Below are positions 41,584 through 50,088 of a stretch of DNA of 50,088 nt, piece after piece. Positions within the stretch are counted from its first letter, which is position 1, and every line of letters begins with the position of its first letter. A program made the translations under genes and the position numbers. The notes beneath the pieces were generated by a model. That model searched no databases and had not been told where the DNA came from. It was given only the letters and a program-made list of their open reading frames with translations. This stretch comes from a bacterium (GTDB lineage Bacteria > JAMCPX01): positions 1 through 50,088 of the forward strand of contig JAJYUJ010000020.1 in assembly GCA_021792615.1 (NCBI GenBank). The letters are read 5' to 3'.

Positions 41584-43659
41584 TTACTCCAGTTTGAACC
41601 ATTCCACGCTGTCCCGCAAATAGGCAAGCGTTTCCTTCAATTTCGTCAGTAGTATCTCCGTCTGCTTGATGGTAGAGACGTTTTCCTCTATGTTCTTCAG
41701 GCTGTTATCTATAGTATCCACGGCTGTTTTGTTTTCCCGCTTCTGGATGCCAAGCGTCTGATTTACATTGGTTATTACATGCATGGTCGTATCGGCATTC
41801 TTTGCTATGAGCTGTATGCTCTTTGTCTGTTCCGATGTCGCTATGTGGAGCTTATTCGTCAGGTCTTTTATACCGTCTACGGTATGGCTTATCTGTGAGG
41901 TACCGTTCACCTGGTCGTTCATCGCCGTCAGTATCTGTTTTGAGACCTTTGATATCATTTCCTGCGCCTCTGCTATGGTGTTCATGGTTATGGTTTGTTC
42001 CCGTATCATTTTTTCTATCGACATGGTCACCGAATGCGCATTTTTGGTACTCTCATTGATAACGGAAAGCTTCTTGTGCGTTGCACGGGTAAGGTTAATA
42101 CCATCTTCAACTGCTTTCATACCGTCGTCGGCCGCAAGTTTTGCCTTCTGCATCTCGGAATTTATGCTCTTCACTATCCTGTCGATCTCTGTCGTGGATA
42201 TCCTCGTTCGCTCGGCAAGATCATTGATCTCCTGCGCCACGACAACAAAGCCCTTTCCATGCTCGCCCGCCTGATTGGCTATGATTGCAGCATTCAGTGC
42301 AAGCAGGTTTGTCTTGTCTGCAATCTGATTGATGCTGTCCAGAACCTCGACTATCTGATTCGAACTCTTCACCAAAAGGTTTATGGAATTCACTATTTCA
42401 TCGGTCGTTTGTTTGATCTTTCCTATACCTGCAATGGTAACATCCGCGGATTTCAACCCGTCCAATGATTCATTGACAACAACCTCTGCCAGTTTTGAGT
42501 TGTTGATGGAATACTCGCTTATCTCTTTTGTCGATGAACGGATTTCGTGTACCGAGGAACTCGATTCTTCTATGTATTTCGAAAGCTCCCCGAGGTTGTT
42601 TGTCACTTCCTTGATCGATCCGACTATCTCCTCGATAGATATGGATATATCGCCTATGGAAACGGTCAACCGCTCCGCCGAGTTGTCCACTTCTCCTATA
42701 GAGCCTGTAAACTGATTCAGAGCCGACGTAAGATCGGAATATTGCGTGACAACACCTTCCATGGTATTGGCAATATTGTCTATAGCCGCTATCGTAGAAT
42801 TTATGGAACTGAAAGCCGTCTTGAGACCGGATATTTCCCGCGAAGAAGCCTTTTCGAGATTGTTATAAGTCTCCGACAACGAGACAGAGATACCGACAAC
42901 ATCCTTTGTAACATCCCGTATCTTTACAATAACGTCTTTGAGCTTGATCGTCGTATTGTTAAAAGCATGGGTCAGAATACCGAACTCATCTGACGAAAAG
43001 ACCTTCGCGCTGTGGGTAAGGTCCCCGCTTCCCACCAACTTGGTATACGAAAGCAATTTTCCCGCAGATTTTGTGATAATAACTCCGGCAAAATAGGTTA
43101 TAAAAACGATAACGAGGTATGCCAGCGCTGCAGTCCAGATATTCTGGTTATAGACATCAAATATAAAGGCCGTCACTTGCCGGTTGGACAAAGTAATGGC
43201 AATGTAAGCAACCGTATTGCCGTTTGCATCTGTGATCGGATTGATAAAATACCGGTACCGGTTGGTCGGGACAATAGTTATTCCTGATCTCGGCGATTTT
43301 AAATAATTCTGAATCTGATCCGGCAGTGTCCTGTTGTTCAAAAGCCCTTGAGAGGAGGCTATGATGGTTCCGTCAGGAGCAAACACGTCTACGGAAGATA
43401 TTCCTTCGACGAGATGCATCATACCGGACACCGTAGACTCCGACACAGTCAGTGCGCTACCGGTAAAAGCCTGTCCGGACATCCGGGAAGATATGCTTTT
43501 TGATTCCTGTTGTAACAGGCTCTCGGTTTCCGCTGTAATAAGGCCTGTAAATTGTGATTTAAGATTATACCAGCCAATGATCAACTGAGAAGCCTCGAGC
43601 ACAAATAATAGTCCGGCTATCAACAAGGTGATTTTAATTCTTATATTAACATTAAACAC
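41584..43659 (-). CDS. Methyl-accepting chemotaxis protein with altered hairpin tip
   Basis: A 691-residue transducer. A signal-anchor helix (about 9-30) is followed by a periplasmic sensor of about 140 residues (DVFAPDGTIIASSQG, TDANGNTVAYIAITLS) that looks like a Cache-type ligand domain; a second helix (about 174-196), a HAMP domain (197-250), and a long cytoplasmic coiled coil follow. The tip reads NLLALNAAIIANQAGEHGKG, against the usual LALNAAIEAARAGE: the Glu and Arg at trimer-contact positions (Tsr E385, R388) are Ile460 and Gln463. No CheA or CheW is near. It may signal to something other than flagella, or be of an unusual class. Confidence 0.9.
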   Translation of the reverse strand: MFNVNIRIKITLLIAGLLFVLEASQLIIGWYNLKSQFTGLITAETESLLQQESKSISSRMSGQAFTGSALTVSESTVSGMMHLVEGISSVDVFAPDGTIIASSQGLLNNRTLPDQIQNYLKSPRSGITIVPTNRYRYFINPITDANGNTVAYIAITLSNRQVTAFIFDVYNQNIWTAALAYLVIVFITYFAGVIITKSAGKLLSYTKLVGSGDLTHSAKVFSSDEFGILTHAFNNTTIKLKDVIVKIRDVTKDVVGISVSLSETYNNLEKASSREISGLKTAFSSINSTIAAIDNIANTMEGVVTQYSDLTSALNQFTGSIGEVDNSAERLTVSIGDISISIEEIVGSIKEVTNNLGELSKYIEESSSSVHEIRSSTKEISEYSINNSKLAEVVVNESLDGLKSADVTIAGIGKIKQTTDEIVNSINLLVKSSNQIVEVLDSINQIADKTNLLALNAAIIANQAGEHGKGFVVVAQEINDLAERTRISTTEIDRIVKSINSEMQKAKLAADDGMKAVEDGINLTRATHKKLSVINESTKNAHSVTMSIEKMIREQTITMNTIAEAQEMISKVSKQILTAMNDQVNGTSQISHTVDGIKDLTNKLHIATSEQTKSIQLIAKNADTTMHVITNVNQTLGIQKRENKTAVDTIDNSLKNIEENVSTIKQTEILLTKLKETLAYLRDSVEWFKLE

Positions 43660-43756
43660 TTTTACGCCTCCTTACTGCACATACACTATTCCTATACACT
43701 AATTCCACGTATACAATCAAGTATGTCGGGTATTCAAGGGCTATGCAATTTCCGGT

Positions 43757-44536
43757 CTAACCGTTGAGCACATCAAGCAACAGGCTGTGCAGGTGGGCAT
43801 TCGAAGCTACAATATGGTTGGTATATATGGAATAAGGGTTGCCTTTAAAATCCGTAACCATACCGCCTGCTTCCTGTATGATAAGAAAACCTGCAGCAAC
43901 ATCCCACGGCTTCAGCTTCATTTCCCAGAAGCCGTCAAACCTTCCGGCTGCCACATAACAAAGATCAAGAGCAGCAGAACCATCACGACGTACCGCCTGG
44001 GCCTTCCTTATAAATTTTATCCAGTTTTCTATATTGTTCTCGGTTGATATTCGCAAATCGTAGGGAAAGCCTGTCGACAAGAGGGATTGCTCGACGGCCT
44101 TTATGTTTGAAACATGAAGCTTTTTATTATTTAAAAATGCTCCCTTGCCTTTCACGGCATGGAACAATTCCTTTTTGACCGGATCATATACGACGCCCAC
44201 GATGATTTTTCCTTTATATTCAACAGCTATGGATACGGAAACGAAGGGATAAGAATGAAAAAAATTTGTGGTACCATCGAGCGGATCGACAATCCATTTG
44301 TAATTGCTTGATTTTTCGATACCTCCAATTTCCTCGGAAAGTATGGAATGTCCCGGAAATCTCCGGGTTATCGTGTTTATGATGTTTTGCTCGCATAATT
44401 TATCTACATCGGTCACCAGATCCACTATTCCCTTATATGTGACGCGCTTAGACGTATCAATCCTTTTGTTTATGATAGTCCCAGCAATCTTCGCCGATCG
44501 TACGGCTATGTTCAGCAGTTCTGCACTTGATATCAT
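43757..44536 (-). CDS. suhB: Inositol monophosphatase-family phosphatase
   Basis: About 259 residues from the ATG at 44536 (AAAGGGG 8 bases upstream); the frame is open to 44566. Metal-binding motifs are EEIGG (about 69-73), DPLDGTTNFFHSYPF, and WDVAAGFLIIQEAGG in the C-terminal half, all in canonical order and spacing. It hydrolyses inositol 1-phosphate or related sugar phosphates; some relatives act on fructose-1,6-bisphosphate or NADP, and SuhB in E. coli also takes part in rRNA antitermination. The gene stands alone. Confidence 0.88.
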   Translation of the reverse strand: MISSAELLNIAVRSAKIAGTIINKRIDTSKRVTYKGIVDLVTDVDKLCEQNIINTITRRFPGHSILSEEIGGIEKSSNYKWIVDPLDGTTNFFHSYPFVSVSIAVEYKGKIIVGVVYDPVKKELFHAVKGKGAFLNNKKLHVSNIKAVEQSLLSTGFPYDLRISTENNIENWIKFIRKAQAVRRDGSAALDLCYVAAGRFDGFWEMKLKPWDVAAGFLIIQEAGGMVTDFKGNPYSIYTNHIVASNAHLHSLLLDVLNG

Positions 44537-44712
44537 CTTCAAAACCCCTTTAATAACGTATCTCATTAAAACACTTTTTTAAAAATAACAATAAATAAAT
44601 CATATCAATGGGATCCACTGCCTATTTTTTAAGCAGAATGTGTAGAACAGGCATGGAATGGTCATCTGCCGTGTGTTTCAACGCACTTACGAACAGTTTA
44701 TTAACAATTCAG

Positions 44713-44741
44713 TTGAACAATTAGACGCTTTATATTAGTAT
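44713..44741 (+). promoter_or_regulatory. Candidate promoter of the FHA-GGDEF gene
   Basis: TTGAAC (44713-44718), a 17-base spacer and TAGTAT (44736-44741) lie 28 bases before the ATG at 44769. It is a moderate match. The rest of the 200-base gap between the divergent genes shows nothing else. Confidence 0.35.
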
Positions 44742-44768
44742 AGACAGATAATAGGGCAAATAAAATAC

Positions 44769-45647
44769 ATGAAAGACGATAAAACAGCTTTAATCAACAT
44801 AAATTCAAATGATTTCAAAAATGAAAGATGGAAATCCTGCATTATCATTGAAGGCGACCAAATAGGAAAGATCTTCAATCTCATAAAACAACACAACATC
44901 ATTGGCAGGGTGGAAGATGCGGATATCTGCCTCGACTCCCCGACGGTTTCGCGCAAACATGCGGAGATACGATTCGACAATCGAAACGGTATTTTCATAA
45001 AGGACTTAAACAGCAGTAACGGGACATATGTCAATGGGAAAAAAATAACAGAAACTGACCTGCAGGAGGGCGATATATTTTCGATCGGCATATACAAACT
45101 CAAGGTCGCTTCGCTATCAAAGCATGACACGATATTCTTTCAGCGCATGATGGACAATGCTGAAAAAGACAGCCTCACCGGTATGTACAATAAAGGTTTT
45201 ATCACGAAGTTTCTCGACTCGGCATTAACGCAATCGGGACATTTCAAGAAACTGGTATCCATTGCAATGGTGGATATCGATCATTTTAAGAGCATCAACG
45301 ATACCTACGGACATATTGCCGGAGATGCGGTACTCAAAGACATTGCCGCGGTGTTCTGCACCTATCTCAGATCCGCAGACAAGTACGGCAGGTTTGGCGG
45401 AGAGGAATTCCTGATCATATTCGACAGAACTTCCCTGCATGATGCACAAATCATCAGTGAACGGATACGGAAAATGGTTATGGAACACAAAACCGTTTAC
45501 GAAAACCAGGCTATAACGGTTACCATCAGCATCGGACTCGCGAGTAACGAGAACAGTCAAATCAATGACGCGGAAGCGCTCATAAAACGCGCGGATGAAA
45601 AACTTTATTTAGCGAAAAAAAACGGCAGGAACCAGGTGGTATCTTAA
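44769..45647 (+). CDS. Diguanylate cyclase with N-terminal FHA domain
   Basis: A 292-residue soluble protein. Residues 25-115 form an FHA domain, which binds phosphothreonine: GRVEDADICLDSPTVSRKHA (S61, R62, H64) and NSSNGTYVNG (81-90) are the canonical motifs. Residues 130-292 are a GGDEF domain with active site GGEEF (210-214), VDIDHFKSINDTYGH, and an inhibitory RxxD site (R201-SAD) five residues before GGEEF. So it should make c-di-GMP under product inhibition, with phosphopeptide control by an unlinked Ser/Thr kinase. No clear Shine-Dalgarno precedes the ATG. Confidence 0.9.
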   Translation: MKDDKTALININSNDFKNERWKSCIIIEGDQIGKIFNLIKQHNIIGRVEDADICLDSPTVSRKHAEIRFDNRNGIFIKDLNSSNGTYVNGKKITETDLQEGDIFSIGIYKLKVASLSKHDTIFFQRMMDNAEKDSLTGMYNKGFITKFLDSALTQSGHFKKLVSIAMVDIDHFKSINDTYGHIAGDAVLKDIAAVFCTYLRSADKYGRFGGEEFLIIFDRTSLHDAQIISERIRKMVMEHKTVYENQAITVTISIGLASNENSQINDAEALIKRADEKLYLAKKNGRNQVVS

Positions 45648-45682
45648 GTAACCCCGATCATCTGAAAAGGTGATTGTATACC

Positions 45683-45703
45683 CCTTCTCCTCTCAGGAGA
45701 AGG
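45683..45703. terminator. Hairpin between convergent ggdef and aldehyde dehydrogenase genes
   Basis: CCTTCTCCT (45683-45691) and AGGAGAAGG (45695-45703) form a perfect stem with a CTC loop. Its outer bases CCCCT...AGGGATGGGG recall the palindromes that occur in intergenic regions of many Gram-negatives, so it may be a dispersed repeat that is used as a terminator. Confidence 0.55.
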
Positions 45704-45728
45704 AAGGGATGGGGTCTCATGCTTGATG

Positions 45729-47138
45729 TCAGTTGATATGAAATACTACGAGCTTGATCTCGGTCATCTCTTCGATCGCAAAGCGCGGGCCTTCCCTGCC
45801 TATGCCTGACTCCTTAACACCGCCGTACGGCATGAGATCAACCCTGAAGTTCGGTATCTCGTTTATCAGGACACCTCCGGCCTCGAGCCCCTTCGCGTAT
45901 CTCCATGCACGATTGAGGTCATTGGTGTAAACACCCGCCTGCAATCCGTAGCGTGAATTATTTACCATGGAGATTGCCTGATCATCATCCCTGAACGAAT
46001 TGACGACAAGGACCGGGCCAAAGAGCTCATCCTGTACCACTTTCTCTGTCTCCTGCGCATTGGCGATCACCACGGGCGTCATGACATTGCCGGTGACATC
46101 ACCGCCGCAGATAAACCGTGCGCCGTGTGAAACAGCCTCATCTATCCATGATTTTATCCTGAGTATGTCGTTGTGCGTAATAACCGGTCCTACATCGGTC
46201 GATTCATCGAGCTGACTGCCTGTTTTAAGGGCCATGGCCTGTTCCCTGAGTAAGCCGGTAAACGTAGCGAAATGCCTTTCATGAACATAGACCCTCTGCA
46301 CGGATATACAGACCTGACCGGCCTGAGAATACCCGCCCAGTGCGACCCGCTTTACCATGGTTTCCGGTTTTGCATCCTCGCAGATTACGACGGCGGAGTT
46401 GGAACCGAGTTCCATCACCACCTTTTTCAGACCCGCGTTCCGCGTGATCCATTCACCAACATCCCTGCTGCCGGTAAACGTTATCAGGCGAATGTCCGGA
46501 TCCGTCACCAGCTTCAGTCCGATTTTTGAGCCGGATCCTGTCAAAACATTTACTGCCTCCGGCACTGCACCTGCATCGACGAATGCCTGCCCCAGCATCT
46601 CTCCGGTCATCGACGTCGACTCCGCAGGCTTCAATATAAATGCATTGCCGGCAGCATACGCCGGTGCTATTTTGTGAAGGGAAAGGTTCAGAGGAAAATT
46701 AAACGGAGATATTGCCGCCACAATGCCGACAGGGACCCGCATATAAAACCCAACCTTATCCCTGCCGGTCGGGGCAGCGTCCATGGGAACCGTCGACCCA
46801 TAAAGTCTTTTTGCCTCTTCCGCGGACCACGATACGGTTTCAACCGCGCGCGATACTTCTGCACGCGCCTCCCGAATGGTCTTTCCCATTTCCGAGGCAA
46901 TGGTCGTTGCAAACTGATCCGATCGCTGCGAAAGTATCCCGGCAAGTTTCATGAGGGTTTTATATCTGTCGTATGCAGTCTGATGCGAAAGCTTTACAAG
47001 GCCCGCCTTTGCGGCTGCAACGGCCTTTTTGACATCGGATTCCGATGCCCTTGAAACTTCACCAACGACACTATTGTCGTAAGGGTTTCTGACAATCACC
47101 TTATCGTTTGATTCGATCTTTTTACCGGCAATGATCAT
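45729..47138 (-). CDS. NAD(P)-dependent aldehyde dehydrogenase
   Basis: A 469-residue ALDH-fold enzyme that oxidises an aldehyde to an acid. The catalytic Cys277 is in GQVCISVQRVYV, the general base Glu243 is in VMELGSNS, and N147 lies in ISPFNFPLN. The family of lactaldehyde and non-phosphorylating glyceraldehyde-3-phosphate dehydrogenases has this LGSNS variant and GQVCIS. Its neighbour is the FBP aldolase/phosphatase, which makes a glycolytic-triose role attractive, but it is an inference. It is separated from that gene by 97 bases. Confidence 0.87.
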   Translation of the reverse strand: MIIAGKKIESNDKVIVRNPYDNSVVGEVSRASESDVKKAVAAAKAGLVKLSHQTAYDRYKTLMKLAGILSQRSDQFATTIASEMGKTIREARAEVSRAVETVSWSAEEAKRLYGSTVPMDAAPTGRDKVGFYMRVPVGIVAAISPFNFPLNLSLHKIAPAYAAGNAFILKPAESTSMTGEMLGQAFVDAGAVPEAVNVLTGSGSKIGLKLVTDPDIRLITFTGSRDVGEWITRNAGLKKVVMELGSNSAVVICEDAKPETMVKRVALGGYSQAGQVCISVQRVYVHERHFATFTGLLREQAMALKTGSQLDESTDVGPVITHNDILRIKSWIDEAVSHGARFICGGDVTGNVMTPVVIANAQETEKVVQDELFGPVLVVNSFRDDDQAISMVNNSRYGLQAGVYTNDLNRAWRYAKGLEAGGVLINEIPNFRVDLMPYGGVKESGIGREGPRFAIEEMTEIKLVVFHIN

Positions 47139-47235
47139 TGCCCCGTTCCTTTATTCTTCACGAGCGGCAGCCAGACTCTTTATCCCCGGACTCTGCGTTC
47201 TGCACTGAACGTACAAAGTCAGATTCTACCGGGGA

Positions 47236-48342
47236 TTACTTCGCCTTCCTTATCTCAAACCGCTTATCAAGCTTTTTCATGACTTCGACAATGCCTCCAT
47301 ATTCAAGCTCGCCGTAGGGGAGCATTGCAGGCCCCGAGAACCCTTGTCTCCTGATCTCGAGTGCCTTTGCGGAAACATTGTTTCTTACATGATCCCAGAA
47401 TGGGTGATCGAATGCATCGACGGGCTCCGTCAGCTTGCCGTTATGTACCGAGAATGCATGGCACGATACGATGGGGGGGCCGTCAAAATACGATATCGAG
47501 GAATTGATCTTGACCGGCATCAGCGGGCCATTGTGGCTTCCTCTCATAAAACCTGCGACATAATGTCCCAGACTGAACGTCGACAGCACCTCGCCCGTTG
47601 CTGCGAAATTGCCCTGAACCCTTACCAGCATTATGGGGTCGTCCTTGCCGGTATACGTACCGGCAATGTTGTGCAGCCTCGATGTACTCACGGCAACAGC
47701 CTGTGTCTGGTCGTGCCTTGAATAAATTCCTTCGACAACAAACCTTTGATTATCTCTCAGAAGCGCGGCAAGGCTATAGATCTCCTCGGGTGTTTCGAGC
47801 TCGATGACCCTGTCCCCTTCTATATGCTCGACATCCATAACGATAAACTTGAACCCCTTGCTCAACTGCGGATTCAGCAGCAGTCCGGAACAGTACATCG
47901 GATCGGTAAAGGAAAGGTATAACGGCAGGTTATAGGCACCCGGGTCTGTTTTATCCGCGGCAAAAAATAAAAACGGTTCGCTCTTTCTCTCTTCTATCTC
48001 CATTTCTGCAACAGCAGGACCAAGCCCCTTCACATTGCCCGAGAAGGCCGACTTGAGCAGGTCCTGTCCTGCACCATAAAGGCCCTGTTCCTTGGCAACC
48101 TCGGTTCCTTCCTTAAACGCGTCCCACGCAAGCTTGTGGATCTTGTCGTTTCCCTCTCCTTTTTCGTGTGTCATTAAGATTGCAATATCATCACCGGTTG
48201 AAGATATGTAGGAATCTATCAGCAGGCCTCCGCCTTCCGTTGAAATAAACTCCTTAACCCTCTCTATAACCCTTTTACTCGGACGTATATGCCCTCCGAT
48301 ACTTCCAATATCTGCTTTTATAGCTGTAATGGTTACTTTCAT
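47236..48342 (-). CDS. Bifunctional fructose-1,6-bisphosphate aldolase/phosphatase (FBPA/P)
   Basis: A 368-residue enzyme of the family first found in Archaea and some deep-branching bacteria. It condenses DHAP and GAP to FBP and then removes phosphate, making gluconeogenesis one-way. The N-terminus ITAIKADIGSIGGHIRPSKR is the family signature, and the metal-binding Asp and catalytic elements (Y230-TG-K233, Y348 in LEYGG) match the Schiff-base lysine and tyrosines described for the Thermoproteus enzyme (K232, Y229, Y348). It overlaps pncB by 4 bases. The gene suggests that the host makes sugars from small carbon units. Confidence 0.93.
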   Translation of the reverse strand: MKVTITAIKADIGSIGGHIRPSKRVIERVKEFISTEGGGLLIDSYISSTGDDIAILMTHEKGEGNDKIHKLAWDAFKEGTEVAKEQGLYGAGQDLLKSAFSGNVKGLGPAVAEMEIEERKSEPFLFFAADKTDPGAYNLPLYLSFTDPMYCSGLLLNPQLSKGFKFIVMDVEHIEGDRVIELETPEEIYSLAALLRDNQRFVVEGIYSRHDQTQAVAVSTSRLHNIAGTYTGKDDPIMLVRVQGNFAATGEVLSTFSLGHYVAGFMRGSHNGPLMPVKINSSISYFDGPPIVSCHAFSVHNGKLTEPVDAFDHPFWDHVRNNVSAKALEIRRQGFSGPAMLPYGELEYGGIVEVMKKLDKRFEIRKAK

Positions 48343-49511
48343 CTTATCTCCTTTATAGTGTTTTTATTTATTTCTTCAGCTATGTAATCCCGTATCTTGC
48401 CTGCCGGCGGTAAATCCGCAACCACCTTGCCGTTTGTTATAACCGGCTTCATAAGCTCTTCGATCTGTCCCCCGCATAGTCCGCATCTGTCCATCCCCGC
48501 AGGATACACGGAAACAATACGGTTGCCGCATTTTTTACATCTCAGGAGCGTTTTCCTTCCCGATTCTTTGCCGCGTTTCGCAAAGGGCTTATGTTCTATT
48601 TCCACTATGTCCATAGCGAAATCGACAACAGGCGAGTTAGATATATAAGTACCTACGCCGAAAAGATCAACTACTTCTTTTAACTCACGGACTTTATTTT
48701 CGTCAAGCCCTCCGCTTACCATGAACTTTATGTCCTTGTATCCCCTGAGATCGAGCTCCCATTTCGTTTCTTTAATAATCTGTTTCATATCCCCTCTTCT
48801 GGAGCCCGGCGTATCTAACCGTATGCCGTATAACCGTTCTTTCAAAGCATCTGCCACGTCTATAGCCTCAAACTTCTCGTCATGGAACGTATCTATGAGT
48901 ATCAGTCTCGGGACCCCCTTTTCAATCACCTCATCAAAGTAAAGGGATGCTTTGACCGTATCGCCGATGATCAGGATAAAAGCATGCGGGATGGTCCCGA
49001 CCGGCTGTGTGCCTATCTTCTGTGCCCCGAGTTTGTCTGCAACTCCGTCGCATCCTCCGATATAGGCACTCCGTTCGATCATGGGAGCTATGGCAGGGTG
49101 CATGCGCCGTGCGCCGAAGCTGAACACGGGTTTGCCGCCTGCTGCAAGCTTTACCCGTGCAGAGCCGGTTGCAACACCGCTTGCCTGGCAGATAAGCCCG
49201 AGCACCTCGGTTTCATAAGCGCCGAAGTCCTCGTAGCGGCCTTCGATCTCCAGGACAGGTTCGTACGGGTAGAAAACAGTGCCCTCTCGCAGGGCTCGTA
49301 CATTTACCGGCATGCCCTGCAGCAGTTCAACGACTTCCTCAAGCCCGGAGTATACCGCCCATTCCCAGTTGGAAGGCAGTCCTTTTGTACGCACCTCCAT
49401 GGTCACATGCCTTGAAATCCCCTTTGCCTTTAATATCTGCAACGCCCTTTCAAAGTATACGTCGGTTACCCTGCCCTTCCTGAGATCGTCTTCGCTTGCC
49501 ATATAAAACAT
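48339..49511 (-). CDS. pncB: Nicotinate phosphoribosyltransferase with C-terminal zinc ribbon
   Basis: A 390-residue enzyme that makes nicotinate mononucleotide from nicotinate, PRPP and ATP for NAD salvage. Recognisable parts are FGARRMHPAIAPM, IDTFHDEK and VSGGLDENKVREL with FGVGTYIS, the phosphoribosyl-binding end of the barrel. The C-terminus holds a CKKCGNRI...CGLCGG zinc ribbon (about 328-350), known from archaeal and thermophile NAPRTases. AAGGAG precedes the ATG at 49511. It is first in the pncB-FBPA/P transcript; no promoter is clear. Confidence 0.9.
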   Translation of the reverse strand: MFYMASEDDLRKGRVTDVYFERALQILKAKGISRHVTMEVRTKGLPSNWEWAVYSGLEEVVELLQGMPVNVRALREGTVFYPYEPVLEIEGRYEDFGAYETEVLGLICQASGVATGSARVKLAAGGKPVFSFGARRMHPAIAPMIERSAYIGGCDGVADKLGAQKIGTQPVGTIPHAFILIIGDTVKASLYFDEVIEKGVPRLILIDTFHDEKFEAIDVADALKERLYGIRLDTPGSRRGDMKQIIKETKWELDLRGYKDIKFMVSGGLDENKVRELKEVVDLFGVGTYISNSPVVDFAMDIVEIEHKPFAKRGKESGRKTLLRCKKCGNRIVSVYPAGMDRCGLCGGQIEELMKPVITNGKVVADLPPAGKIRDYIAEEINKNTIKEIR

Positions 49512-50088
49512 AAAAACTCCTTTGAACTTACGTATAATTTATAGTTCTCAATGTCAATTCAGATGCTGTTTTTTCATTTCGATGGGGGCAATGGTTTATC
49601 CCGGCATGGGATCTCAGCTACATTTTTCTTTCCCGGCAGGATGGATAAAAAGAAGAGTTCAAAATAATCTATGAAAAGAAGACCTCACCCTTTCACTCTC
49701 CTAACAAGGCGAGGGAACTAAGAGCATTGCAGACAAAGAGAATTTTCAAGTCTCTTTTCCTTTTATTCTCTACTCCTTCCCCTTTTAGCAACTGTGTTCT
49801 TTCTGCGTTTTTTTCCAGTGGTCCAGTTTGTCATTTTGATAGCTCATTTAAAGTAAAATATTCTCATTAATTTGATACGTATTCCCGTCAGCTTTTTCTC
49901 AAAAGCTGTAGTTCTATTGTCCCTGTCTTTAAAAACTACTTCCGCATTTGCCCTATAATCGATCTTTTTATGCTCGTTGATGGTTTTGTACATACCTGCT
50001 ATTCCTTATCGCTGTACATAGCCTATTAGGCCGGTCCCTTCTCAAGCATACCAGGACTCACATTCCAAACAGTATCGTTTTTCACCAT
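49512..50088. other. 577 bases without a convincing gene
   Basis: The stretch contains a CCTCACCC...GCGAGGG intergenic palindrome-like repeat (about 49683-49715). The best frame is 49844-49993 on the minus strand (49 residues starting MYKTINEHKKIDYRANAEVV), without Shine-Dalgarno or recognisable domain, so I leave it unassigned. The last 90 bases may be the start or remnant of another gene; a minus-strand frame of 20 codons from the edge stops at once. Confidence 0.4.

Noticed and set aside
41768-42274. 168-codon plus-strand frame rich in Met, Phe, Ser and Cys
   Set aside because: Looks like a membrane protein but is the complement of the heptad-repeat coding of the chemoreceptor.

Overview
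The window looks like a piece of a Gram-negative, probably anaerobic, deltaproteobacterial (Desulfobacterota-like) chromosome of medium GC. The evidence is a full Tol-Pal operon, several OmpA-type and lipobox proteins, TonB/ExbB/ExbD, a Geobacter-like rsmD-coaD-aspC order, and a bifunctional fructose-1,6-bisphosphate aldolase/phosphatase typical of Archaea and deep-branching or anaerobic Bacteria. The taxon is an inference. I saw no rRNA, tRNA or CRISPR array.

Layout. (1) 173-2480, minus: rsmD, coaD, aspC. (2) 2660-12039, minus: one long, tightly packed run, htpX, a ClpA-type AAA+ unloader, a GldA/GldF/GldG-like ABC export module, DUF4340, DUF1844 and an HtrA protease, which looks like an envelope proteostasis/export locus. 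(3) 12168-16815, plus: a small two-TM protein, a structured leader resembling the 5' half of a c-di-AMP (ydaO/yuaA) riboswitch, then a TonB-dependent receptor with its own ExbB, ExbD and TonB. (4) 16876-23311, minus: four translationally coupled genes for exported proteins: a large protein with a GGC-type C-terminal anchor, an OmpA-domain beta-barrel protein, and two beta-propeller lipoproteins. I do not recognise this set as a described system and rank it as the most interesting locus. (5) 23312-26077: a scarred region with a frameshifted fibronectin-type lipoprotein, a PQQ-like repeat lipoprotein, an IS3-type orfA remnant, and a vapBC pair whose toxin is cut short exactly where that element starts.

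(6) 26120-34245: a THUMP-type RNA methyltransferase, a small repeat-bounded element with a hairpin over a Shine-Dalgarno sequence, an FAD oxidoreductase resembling alkyl-DHAP synthase, a DHA2 drug exporter, a DrrAB-type ABC exporter and an M28 peptidase. (7) 34298-41513, minus: pal2, a strong terminator, then tolQ-tolR-tolA-tolB-pal-cpoB-tsaD-rsmA; the Tol-Pal machine keeps the outer membrane attached during division, and tsaD and rsmA (tRNA and rRNA modification) ride at its end. (8) 41584-45647: a methyl-accepting protein with an altered hairpin tip, an inositol monophosphatase and an FHA-GGDEF diguanylate cyclase. (9) 45729-49511, minus: nicotinate phosphoribosyltransferase, FBP aldolase/phosphatase and an aldehyde dehydrogenase, a small NAD/gluconeogenesis cluster. 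The last 577 bases hold no convincing gene.
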